5,018 bases of DNA, taken from the NCBI GenBank assembly GCA_036525795.1, contig DATCZS010000009.1:1-5018 (forward strand), read 5' to 3'. Positions 1 through 5,018 of the stretch are shown piece after piece. Within the stretch, counting starts at the first letter, position 1. The number at the start of each line of letters is the position of its first letter. Source of the stretch: DATCZS01 sp036525795 (GTDB lineage Bacteria; Actinomycetota; Acidimicrobiia; Spongiisociales; ZC4RG35). The notes beneath the pieces were generated by a model. That model saw nothing but the letters and a program-made list of their open reading frames with translations. It did not search any database and had not been told where the DNA came from. The position numbers and the translations under genes were made by a program.

Positions 1-2
1 TC

Positions 3-1097
3 GAACCGGGGGTACACGAATCCCTCGTCCGGCGGCATTCCGCGTCGCGCCTCGCGTCTCGGCGTATCGAGCTGGGATCCGAGGAGGACGAGTTCGAGGC
101 GATCTTCGCCCGCGGCTGGTCGGACGGGCTCCCCCTGGTGCCCCCGACGGAGACGAGAGTCGAGCGGATGCTCTCGGGGACGGACCGGGCACCGGACGAG
201 GTGGTGTGCCTCATGCCCCCGGACCTCGTTCCGTGCACCGTCGAGAAGGTGGCGGTCAACGCCGTCATGGCGGGGTGCCGTCCCGAGTACCTGCCGGTGG
301 TCCTGGCAGCGGTCGAGGCCGCCACGACGGACGCCTTCAACATCCACGGTCTGGCAGCCACCACCTACTTCTCCGGCCCGATCCTGATCGTGAACGGGCC
401 GATCGCCCGCCGGATCGGGATGAACTCGGGCATCAACGCCCTCGGGCCCGGCAACCGGGCCAACGCCACCATCGGCAGGGCCCTCAACCTGGTGGTGCGC
501 AACGTCGGCGGCGCGGTCCCCGGGGGGGTCGATCGGGCGGCGCTGGGCAGCCCGGGCAAACTGACGTTCTGCTTCGCCGAGGACGAGCAAGGCTCGCCAT
601 GGGAGGCGCTCTCGGTGGAACGGGGGTACCCACCGGAGGTGTCGACCGTCACCCTCTTCGCCGGGCACGGACCCCACGAGATCGTCGACCAGCTCTCGCG
701 GTCGGCCGGGTCGCTCGCCGGATCCTTCGCAGGGCAGCTGAGGTCGGTGGCCCATACGAAGCTCGCCCTGAACTACGACGCCATCGTCGTCGTGTCACCT
801 GAGCACGCCCGGGTGTTCGCGGAGGCCGGATGGAGCAAGACCAGGCTGCGCCAGGAGGTACTCGATCGCCTGCTGACGCCCGGATCCGAGTTGGTCCGCG
901 GCGCCCACGGCATCGCCGAAGGGATTCCCTCCTCTCTCGCCGAAGGCGACGTATCCAAGTTCCGACCGGACGGCTTGTGGTTCGTGCACGCCGGTGGCCC
1001 GGCGGGGCTCTTCTCCGGGATCCTCGGAGGGTGGGCGCGAACCGGATCGGAGATCACGACAATCGCCATTGCAGACGACCCAAGGAGCACATCGTGA
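3..1097 (+). CDS. Conserved protein of unknown function, first gene of the UGSC selenoprotein operon (5' end outside window)
   Basis: The frame is open from position 3 to the TGA at 1095-1097, giving 364 visible residues. A GTG at 138 could be called as the start, but I reject it: coding-like sequence continues upstream without a stop, including an acidic helix-like stretch (81-110) and a GWSDGLPLVPPT motif (114-149) that the GTG would cut in half. No ATG, GTG or TTG lies in frame between 3 and 137, so the true start is to the left of the window. Visible motifs are EKVAVNAVMAGCRPEYLPVV (243-302), INGP/ARRIGMNSG-like and NALGPGNRANATIGRAL segments (about 390-485), and GGAVPGG (508-528). It has few cysteines; those in VPCT, MAGC and FCFAED stand out as candidate redox or ligand residues. 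No signal peptide or membrane segment is seen in the visible part. From memory, proteins of this type occur beside UGSC-family genes; no reaction is known to me. Its stop overlaps the next start (GTGA), implying translational coupling and a shared pathway. Confidence 0.85.
   Translation, partial: EPGVHESLVRRHSASRLASRRIELGSEEDEFEAIFARGWSDGLPLVPPTETRVERMLSGTDRAPDEVVCLMPPDLVPCTVEKVAVNAVMAGCRPEYLPVVLAAVEAATTDAFNIHGLAATTYFSGPILIVNGPIARRIGMNSGINALGPGNRANATIGRALNLVVRNVGGAVPGGVDRAALGSPGKLTFCFAEDEQGSPWEALSVERGYPPEVSTVTLFAGHGPHEIVDQLSRSAGSLAGSFAGQLRSVAHTKLALNYDAIVVVSPEHARVFAEAGWSKTRLRQEVLDRLLTPGSELVRGAHGIAEGIPSSLAEGDVSKFRPDGLWFVHAGGPAGLFSGILGGWARTGSEITTIAIADDPRSTS
1082..1087 (+). promoter_or_regulatory. 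Ribosome binding site fixing the selenoprotein start
   Basis: AAGGAG lies inside the end of the first gene, 6 nt before the GTG at 1094. It is a near-consensus Shine-Dalgarno sequence at good spacing. It supports GTG 1094 as the start of the selenoprotein, in preference to any start further inside the upstream gene. Confidence 0.7.
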
Positions 1098-1606
1098 CCG
1101 TCCTCCTCGACCCGACATCGGAGGCGAGACCGTCGGCCCGGCCGCTGGCAGAGCGGCCGACCTCGGTCTCGAATCTCACCGTCGGTCTGCTCGACATCTC
1201 CAAGCCGAGGGGCAACGTGTTCCTCGACAGGCTCGAGGAGCTCCTTCGCGAGCACGGAGCGGAGATCCGGCGGTATCGCAAGCCGACGTTCTCCAAACCT
1301 GCCCCCGTCGATCTGCGCGCCGAGATCGCTCGCGAGTGCGGGGCGGTGATCGAGGCCCTCGCCGATTGAGGGAGCTGTACGTCGTGCAGTGTGCACGACA
1401 TCGCCGACCTCGAGAGCCGCGGTCTTCCCGGGACCTTCGTGGCGTCCCGGGTGTTCGTGGACGCAGCCAAGGCCCAATCCACGGCCCTGGGGATCCATCC
1501 TCGCGGGGTGTTCGTGGCGCATCCGATCCAGGACCGCAGCGACGAGGAGATGCGCCGGCTGGCGGAGGGAGCGGTCGCCGAGATCGTGGCCGCGCTCACC
1601 ATATGA
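1094..1606 (+). CDS. UGSC family selenoprotein (in-frame TGA read as selenocysteine, Sec92)
   Basis: The protein is 170 residues if the TGA at 1367-1369 is decoded as selenocysteine. The start is the GTG at 1094, set by the AAGGAG at 1082 and overlapping the upstream stop. The frame reaches the TGA after codon 91 (ending EALAD), then continues without a break in the same frame as GSCTSCSVHD and on to a TGA at 1604-1606. The resulting U92-G-S-C95-T-S-C98 is the diagnostic UGSC motif. The N-terminal half has a Rossmann-like beta-alpha start (TVGLLDISKPRGN, about 33-45) and a KPTFSKPAP segment. The C-terminal half has LESRGLPGTFV and FVAHPIQDRSDEE, resembling the end of GrdB/PrdB-type reductase subunits, where a U-G-T-C-T-x-C site is followed by a similar AHP-P...S.EE tail (recalled, not searched). 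This suggests a selenol/thiol redox centre (U92 with C95 and/or C98). The substrate is unknown. It is predicted cytosolic, with no signal or membrane segment. Expression requires SelA, SelB, tRNA-Sec and SelD encoded elsewhere. Confidence 0.9.
1367..1369 (+). other. Selenocysteine codon (recoded TGA)
   Basis: This in-frame TGA sits between codon 91 (GAT) and GGG AGC TGT, producing D-U-G-S-C. Both flanks are in one frame and form one recognisable family. A downstream hairpin at SECIS distance supports recoding over termination. A sequencing error or a genuine nonsense mutation from Cys (TGC/TGT to TGA) is the alternative. The hairpin and the family's known Sec usage make that less likely. Confidence 0.88.
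1381..1399 (+). promoter_or_regulatory. Bacterial SECIS hairpin
   Basis: GTCGTGC (1381-1387) pairs perfectly with GCACGAC (1393-1399), a 7-bp stem closing an AGUGU loop (1388-1392). Eleven nt (1370-1380) separate the TGA from the stem and 18 nt separate it from the loop, with G at the second loop position. As recalled, the E. coli fdhF SelB-binding minihelix also begins 11 nt after its UGA and has a UGC-AGGU..-GCA apex, very like the UGC-AGUGU-GCA apex here. No bulged U like that of fdhF is visible. A weak lower pairing GAGG (1368-1371) with CCTC (1408-1411) could extend the structure over the UGA. The hairpin lies within the coding sequence and encodes the conserved TSCSVHD residues, so RNA and protein constraints overlap. 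Confidence 0.8.
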
Positions 1607-2373
1607 CGTCACCGTGGCAAGAGGTGGGCGACCGCATCTTCCGGCGGCGATACCCGTCGCTCGACCTGAACATCGGCCTCGTGATCACCGATGCGTCGGT
1701 GGTGGTGCTCGACTCCCGCGCCAACCACCGGCAGGCAGACGAGCTGCGAGCCGAGATCTCTGGACTCACCCATCTCCCTGTTTCGACACTGATCAACACC
1801 CACTACCACTGGGATCACACGTTCGGCAACGCCCGCTTCAGGACCGCCACCCTGATCGGGCATGAACGAACGCGGATCGCCCTCGCCGAGCGGGGCGAAG
1901 AGATGAAGAGGGCGCTGGTCGACTCGGACTGGGTCTCGGCCGACACCAGGCCGCTCTTCGACGAGGTGGTGATCACGCCTCCGGAGGAGACGTTCTCCGA
2001 ACAGATGGGCATCGTCGTAGGCGGCCGGCACCTCGAACTCCGGCATCTCGGGCGGGGACACACCGACTCCGACATCGTCATCCTCATCGACGGGGTGGTG
2101 TTCGCCGGAGATCTGGTGGAGGAGGGCGCGCCGCCCTCGTTCGCCGATGGGTATCCGCCGGAATGGGTCGCGACACTCGATCGACTGGCACCCCTCGTGT
2201 CCGGAACGGTCGTACCCGGGCACGGCGACGTCGTCGACCGGGGGTTCGTGGAGCGTCAGCGAGCCGACATTGCCGCCGCCATCGCCCTGGCCGAGCGACG
2301 GGAGTTCGACTCAGGACCGTACCCGGCCGCGGTGATGGCGTCGATCGCCAAGCGACTTCCCTCCGGATGGTGA
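1603..2373 (+). CDS. Metallo-beta-lactamase-fold hydrolase, third gene of the selenoprotein operon
   Basis: A 256-residue protein starting at an ATG that overlaps the selenoprotein stop (ATGA, 1603-1606). There is no good Shine-Dalgarno nearby, so translation probably depends on coupling. It has the full dinuclear metal-site set of the family: H67-x-H69-x-D71-H72 (NTHYHWDHTFGN, from 1795), H153 in GRGHTDSD, bridging D170 in VFAGD, and H207 in VVPGHGD. The N-terminal strands NIGLVIT and VVVLDSRAN and the total length fit a single-domain glyoxalase-II-like or MBL hydrolase. No signal peptide is seen, so it is probably cytosolic. Family members hydrolyse thioesters, lactones, amides or similar bonds; the substrate cannot be read from sequence. 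The operon position suggests that it processes a substrate or product of the upstream selenoprotein and its partner. The same frame is open upstream to about 994, but that part is an Arg-rich shadow over the other genes and is rejected as coding. Confidence 0.93.
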   Translation: MTSPWQEVGDRIFRRRYPSLDLNIGLVITDASVVVLDSRANHRQADELRAEISGLTHLPVSTLINTHYHWDHTFGNARFRTATLIGHERTRIALAERGEEMKRALVDSDWVSADTRPLFDEVVITPPEETFSEQMGIVVGGRHLELRHLGRGHTDSDIVILIDGVVFAGDLVEEGAPPSFADGYPPEWVATLDRLAPLVSGTVVPGHGDVVDRGFVERQRADIAAAIALAERREFDSGPYPAAVMASIAKRLPSGW

Positions 2374-2377
2374 GCGG

Positions 2378-2689
2378 TCACATCATCAGGCGAAGCAACC
2401 AGAGCACCGCGACCGCTGCCGCGAATGCCGGAACAAAGCTCCGGCGCCACCACGCCACCGCGATTCCGACCACGGTCCCCGCCACCTCGGCGACATCTGT
2501 GAGGTAGTCGGCGAGTCCGTCCGAGGTGAGGAGGGAAGCGGTGAGCGCGGCCAGCACCGCTGGGCCGATGTTGCGAAGGACCCGTTCGGTCCGGGCGGAG
2601 AGCGGCCGTTCGCCGAGCGCCAGGATAAACGAACTCCTGGCGAGATAGGTGCCGATGCCGGCGGCGACCATCACGAGATAGGCGCTCAT
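2378..2689 (-). CDS. azlD: AzlD-family small subunit of a branched-chain amino acid exporter
   Basis: A 103-residue hydrophobic protein starting at the ATG complementary to 2687-2689. Its start overlaps the azlC stop by 4 nt (ATGA), and a GAGGG on the minus strand (2699-2703) lies 9 nt upstream as a possible ribosome binding site. It matches the AzlD pattern: an N-terminal membrane segment (YLVMVAAGIGTYLARSSF), a short basic cytosolic stretch (ERPLSARTERVLRNIGP), then hydrophobic segments VLAALTASLL, VAGTVVGIAVAWW and AFAAAVAVLWLLRLMM. AzlD pairs with AzlC in the inner membrane to export branched-chain amino acids or analogues; the actual substrate is not shown here. The stop codon is TGA, only 4 nt from the stop of the convergent hydrolase gene. 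Confidence 0.92.
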   Translation of the reverse strand: MSAYLVMVAAGIGTYLARSSFILALGERPLSARTERVLRNIGPAVLAALTASLLTSDGLADYLTDVAEVAGTVVGIAVAWWRRSFVPAFAAAVAVLWLLRLMM

Positions 2690-3369
2690 CCGCCGTCACC
2701 CTCTGCGACGTACCCCGCCGCCACTCCCACCGCCGCTCCCACAAGAATCCCGCCCCGGTTGGGGATCCGCCACAGCGCCGCCGTGACGATCGCGGCGGAG
2801 ACCGCCGCCAGCAGGGCCGGCCGGCGGACGAGCCCCGGGACGAGCAAGCCGATGAACAGGGCGGGGATGGTGAACGAGAGATCCAGGCCTTCGGGAAGGA
2901 CCGGGCCCAGCAGGATCCCGGCCGCCACCGCGCCATGCCACAGGACCCAGGCGAAGATCCCCGCTCCCAGGTAGTACCGGCGCCACGCGTCCGGGGCATC
3001 GTCGTGATTCGTCGAGGCCAGGGCGAAGACCTGGTCGATCAGGAGGTAAGGCCCGAATCTCCGAAACCAGCGAGGCTGGCCCCGAAAGCGCGGCACCAGC
3101 GCGGCCGAGTACATCGCATGGCGGGTGTTGACGATCAGGGCGGCGGACAGGGCGGACAGGGCCGGCGCTCCGGCGCCGAGGAGAGACACCGCGGCCAATT
3201 GGGCGGCGCCCCCGAAGATGAGCGATGCGCTCAGGAATCCGGCCAGGTTGGGAACCGAACTCTCGGCGGTGGCGATGCCGATGATCATCCCGAACGGGAT
3301 CGCCGGGATTGCGATGGGGAGCATGTGCCGGACGCCTTTCCATGCGTCGGTACGGCTCGTGCGGGACAT
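2686..3369 (-). CDS. azlC: AzlC-family large subunit of a branched-chain amino acid exporter
   Basis: A 227-residue integral membrane protein. AzlC hallmarks are present: an N-terminal basic segment followed by LPIAIPAIPFGMIIG (17-31), FGGAAQLAAV (52-61), and the conserved N81-T-R-H84-A-M-Y87 motif after a hydrophobic segment, then several membrane segments to the C-terminus. Length is typical of the family. The start ATG (complement of 3367-3369) was chosen because the open frame upstream of it is antisense to the lipoprotein gene, Arg/Pro-rich and lacks AzlC features. An internal ATG at residue 16 (about 3322-3324) is possible but would remove the charged N-terminus. azlC is the first gene of a two-gene transcript with azlD (4-nt overlap). 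No regulator gene (Lrp/AzlB type) is visible in the window. Confidence 0.93.
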   Translation of the reverse strand: MSRTSRTDAWKGVRHMLPIAIPAIPFGMIIGIATAESSVPNLAGFLSASLIFGGAAQLAAVSLLGAGAPALSALSAALIVNTRHAMYSAALVPRFRGQPRWFRRFGPYLLIDQVFALASTNHDDAPDAWRRYYLGAGIFAWVLWHGAVAAGILLGPVLPEGLDLSFTIPALFIGLLVPGLVRRPALLAAVSAAIVTAALWRIPNRGGILVGAAVGVAAGYVAEGDGG

Positions 3370-3375
3370 CGGGCA

Positions 3376-3381
3376 ATCATG
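3376..3381 (-). promoter_or_regulatory. Possible -10 element for azlCD
   Basis: On the minus strand, CATGAT lies 6 nt before the azlC ATG, and no convincing Shine-Dalgarno is present. The spacing would suit a leaderless transcript, but the first base deviates from TAnnnT and no -35 is evident. This is a weak call. Confidence 0.2.
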
Positions 3382-3473
3382 CCAGCCGGCGAGGGCGTGC
3401 ACCTCGCTCCGCATCGACCGGACGCGCCGAAACCGTCCTACCACCGGGAGTCGCCACACCGACGGCATGCTCA

Positions 3474-3500
3474 CCCGACGTGATTGGACCAGACGTCGGG
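3474..3500. repeat. Inverted repeat, 8-bp perfect arms, in the divergent intergenic region
   Basis: CCCGACGT (3474-3481) and ACGTCGGG (3493-3500) are perfect reverse complements around an 11-nt spacer, which itself contains the small palindrome TGGACCA. It lies between azlC and the lipoprotein gene, about 70-95 nt upstream of the latter's start. The symmetric arms and arm spacing suit a dimeric regulator site. No T-run follows, so it is not a terminator. Confidence 0.45.
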
Positions 3501-3520
3501 GCGTGCCCGCCCGGGCATGC
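3501..3520. repeat. Inverted repeat directly abutting the previous one
   Basis: GCGTGCCCG (3501-3509) faces CGGGCATGC (3512-3520) across 2 nt, with one G-T mismatch (a wobble pair in RNA). It starts at the base after the first inverted repeat ends and lies about 50 nt upstream of the lipoprotein start. It could be an operator or a chance product of GC-rich sequence. No T-tract follows. Confidence 0.4.
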
Positions 3521-3557
3521 GGGGGCGAGGCTGCCAGGCGCTGCGGGCGCCGCCCCG

Positions 3558-3569
3558 TACGCTGGGCTC
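3558..3569 (+). promoter_or_regulatory. Leaderless-type -10 element for the lipoprotein gene
   Basis: TACGCT (3558-3563) fits the TAnnnT form of the -10 box and is followed by exactly 6 nt before the GTG at 3570. No Shine-Dalgarno precedes the GTG. This arrangement is typical of actinobacterial leaderless transcripts that begin at or next to the start codon. A recognisable -35 is not evident. Confidence 0.5.
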
Positions 3570-5018
3570 GTGCGACGCATCTGCTGGATCGCTTTCTGCG
3601 CCGTGGCCGCCTCGGCGTGCTCCCTGGTCGGCCAGAGCGCGACGGTGACACCCGGAGAGCCCGTGACGACCACCACCCTCCCGGCGCCGAGCACCGCCCC
3701 CACCACGGTGCCCCCGCCCCCTCCATGCGAGCCAACCCAGGTCTCGACGCCGCCATACCTCGAGTCGACCGACGCCGTCTCCGTGTCGGTGGCCATCTCG
3801 GAAGCGGCCTTCTCCTGTGCGGACCGGGCGGCGCTGGTTCGACTGGGAGACGAGCCGGCGGCCGTCCGAGCTGCGCTCGAGTTGAGCGGCAACGGACCGA
3901 TTCTGGTCGTGGACGGCCCACTCGAGCCCACCACTCGCAGGGAGCTCGATCGCCTCTCCCCTGACGAGGTGTTGGTCTTCGGCATCGACCCGGCGGTCGT
4001 GGACGCCCTCGGATTCACCACCGTGCCGGGTGAGCCGGGCGTGGTGCCGACCTCGCCCCTGCGATGGACCCCTCCGGCCGGGGGAGGTCACCTGTGGCTG
4101 ACCACCGACACCGTCACGGCGGCGCTCACGTGGACCGCAGCGAGGGCGACGGGAGGCTCCACGCTCCCCATCCCGACCGATTCGACCGTGCTCGACTCAC
4201 GTCCGGTCATCGAGGCGGTGCAGGCGGCCGAAACGATCACTGCGGTCGGTACCGATTTCCCCTCCTGGGAGCTCGAGGTCCTGCGGAAGGGGCAGGAGCT
4301 TCCGGGCGGTGGGTACACCCTCTTCCCCGGCAAGCGCCTGGTGGCGCTCTACGGCAACCCCACCACTCCCTTCCTTGGCGTGCTGGGAGAACAGCCCCCG
4401 GACGAGGGACTGGACAGGCTGAGGGACATGGCCGCCGGATATGAGCGCGACGGGCTCACCGTGGTTCCGACGTTCGAGATCATCGCCACCGTGGCCTCGG
4501 CCAGGGCGGGAGGGGACGGCGACTACTCCGACGAGATGTCGGTCGACGGCCTCCGGCCCTGGGTCGAGTTTGCCGCCGAGCACGGTATGTACGTCGTGCT
4601 CGATCTCCAGCCCGGCCGAACCGACTTCCTGACCCAGGCCACGTACTACGAGGAGCTCCTCCGTCTCCCCCACGTCGGGCTCGCGCTCGACCCCGAGTGG
4701 CGGCTGGGGCCGAACCAGGTGCACCTCAGACAGATCGGTACGGTCGACGCCGCCGAGATCAACCGCGTGTCGGCCTGGCTGGCGGGGATCGTGCGGGAGG
4801 AGGCGCTGCCCCAGAAGCTGTTGGTGGTGCACCAGTTCCGCTTCTCCATGATCAGCGACCGTGACCTGATCGAGACGCCGCCCGAGCTGGCGGTGGTGAT
4901 CCAGATGGACGGCCAGGGCCCCCTGCCCAGCAAGTACGAGACCTACCGGGCGATCACCGCCGGACAGGACGAGGTCACCTGGCGTTGGGGATGGAAGAAC
5001 TTCTTCGACGAGGACTCC
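3570..5018 (+). CDS. Predicted lipoprotein with CWB2-like region and C-terminal domain of unknown function (3' end outside window)
   Basis: The frame from GTG 3570 is open for 483 codons to the right edge, so the gene is truncated by the window. The N-terminus (R2, R3, hydrophobic ICWIAFCAVA, then ASA-C17) is a lipoprotein signal with an acceptable though not ideal lipobox. A Thr/Pro-rich linker follows (about 25-62). Residues 70-145 (VSVSVAISEAAF, GPILVVDGPLEPTTRRELDRL, DEVLVFGIDPAVVDAL) resemble the repeated unit of cell-wall-binding repeat 2 proteins, though with few repeats and possible disulfide cysteines C53/C83. From about residue 255 a second domain begins (LVALYGN, FLGVLGEQ), with strand-end motifs VVLDLQPGR (D345), ALDPEWR (D374, E376), LLVVHQF (H421) and VVIQMDGQG (D447). 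Acidic residues at strand ends suggest a TIM-barrel hydrolase-like fold. I recall similar uncharacterised proteins in Actinobacteria. It is probably anchored outside the membrane. Enzymatic activity is inferred only. Confidence 0.85.
   Translation, partial: MRRICWIAFCAVAASACSLVGQSATVTPGEPVTTTTLPAPSTAPTTVPPPPPCEPTQVSTPPYLESTDAVSVSVAISEAAFSCADRAALVRLGDEPAAVRAALELSGNGPILVVDGPLEPTTRRELDRLSPDEVLVFGIDPAVVDALGFTTVPGEPGVVPTSPLRWTPPAGGGHLWLTTDTVTAALTWTAARATGGSTLPIPTDSTVLDSRPVIEAVQAAETITAVGTDFPSWELEVLRKGQELPGGGYTLFPGKRLVALYGNPTTPFLGVLGEQPPDEGLDRLRDMAAGYERDGLTVVPTFEIIATVASARAGGDGDYSDEMSVDGLRPWVEFAAEHGMYVVLDLQPGRTDFLTQATYYEELLRLPHVGLALDPEWRLGPNQVHLRQIGTVDAAEINRVSAWLAGIVREEALPQKLLVVHQFRFSMISDRDLIETPPELAVVIQMDGQGPLPSKYETYRAITAGQDEVTWRWGWKNFFDEDS

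Noticed and set aside
1361..1372. TGA as a nonsense mutation making gene 2 a pseudogene
   Set aside because: The mutated position would coincide exactly with the known Sec position of the family, the rest of the frame is intact, and a SECIS-like hairpin follows. It remains possible only if the genome lacks Sec machinery.
1381..1399. Hairpin as a rho-independent terminator or attenuator
   Set aside because: It lies inside a coding sequence, has no T-tract, and sits precisely at SECIS distance after an in-frame TGA.
994..1602. N-terminal extension of the MBL hydrolase back to 994
   Set aside because: The frame is open by GC bias only. The sequence is Arg/Gly-rich low-complexity, overlaps two well-supported genes, and the MBL domain begins normally at ATG 1603.
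1391..1606. Separate 71-residue gene starting at GTG 1391
   Set aside because: It is in the same frame as the upstream ORF, has no ribosome binding site, and begins in the middle of the conserved GSCTSCSVHD segment. It is the C-terminal half of the selenoprotein.
773..1612. 279-residue minus-strand ORF opposite the selenoprotein
   Set aside because: It is antisense to two recognised genes, has Arg/His/Gly-rich composition and no recognisable domain. It is a typical shadow ORF in high-GC DNA.
3370..3921. 184-residue N-terminal extension of AzlC
   Set aside because: The added sequence is Arg/Pro-rich, antisense to the lipoprotein gene and not membrane-like. AzlC features begin right after the ATG at 3369.
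4197..4832. 211-residue minus-strand ORF, plus other ORFs overlapping 3377-4933
   Set aside because: They lie opposite or out of frame with the long lipoprotein frame, which has a signal peptide and coherent strand/helix patterns. The alternatives have neither.

Overview
This is a high-GC window (frequent G/C at third codon positions, GTG starts, very short intergenic gaps). It is most consistent with an actinomycetotal genome, possibly an Acidimicrobiia-like lineage. That placement rests on composition, protein style and one leaderless-looking promoter, so it is only an impression. No tRNA, rRNA, CRISPR array or insertion sequence was found.

Left part (about 1-2373, + strand): a tightly coupled three-gene operon. 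Gene 1 is open at the left edge and encodes a conserved protein of unknown biochemical function. Its stop overlaps the GTG start of gene 2, and gene 2's stop overlaps the ATG of gene 3. Gene 2 is the key feature: its reading frame crosses an in-frame TGA at 1367-1369 and continues in the same frame to 1606. The residues around the TGA read D-U-G-S-C-T-S-C, the signature of the UGSC family of (seleno)proteins. Exactly 11 nt after the TGA comes a perfect 7-bp stem with a 5-nt loop (1381-1399), where a bacterial SECIS element belongs. An ORF caller would split this gene into two unrelated pieces. The motif and the residues after it resemble the selenocysteine site at the C-terminal end of glycine/proline-reductase B-type subunits (U-G-T-C-T-x-C). 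Gene 3 is an intact metallo-beta-lactamase-fold hydrolase with all expected metal ligands. Together the three genes look like a selenium-dependent redox or reductive module of unknown substrate.

Middle part (2378-3369, - strand): an azlC-azlD pair with a 4-nt overlap, encoding the two subunits of a branched-chain amino acid exporter-type permease. It converges on the selenoprotein operon with only 4 nt between stop codons.

Right part (3370-5018): a 200-nt divergent intergenic region carries two back-to-back inverted repeats and a leaderless-type -10 element. A long + strand gene starting with GTG at 3570 then runs off the right edge. It encodes a predicted lipoprotein with a Thr/Pro linker, a region reminiscent of cell-wall-binding repeat 2, and a C-terminal, possibly TIM-barrel-like domain of unknown function.

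All five stop codons visible in the window (genes 1, 2, 3, azlD, azlC) are TGA, the same triplet that is read as selenocysteine inside gene 2.
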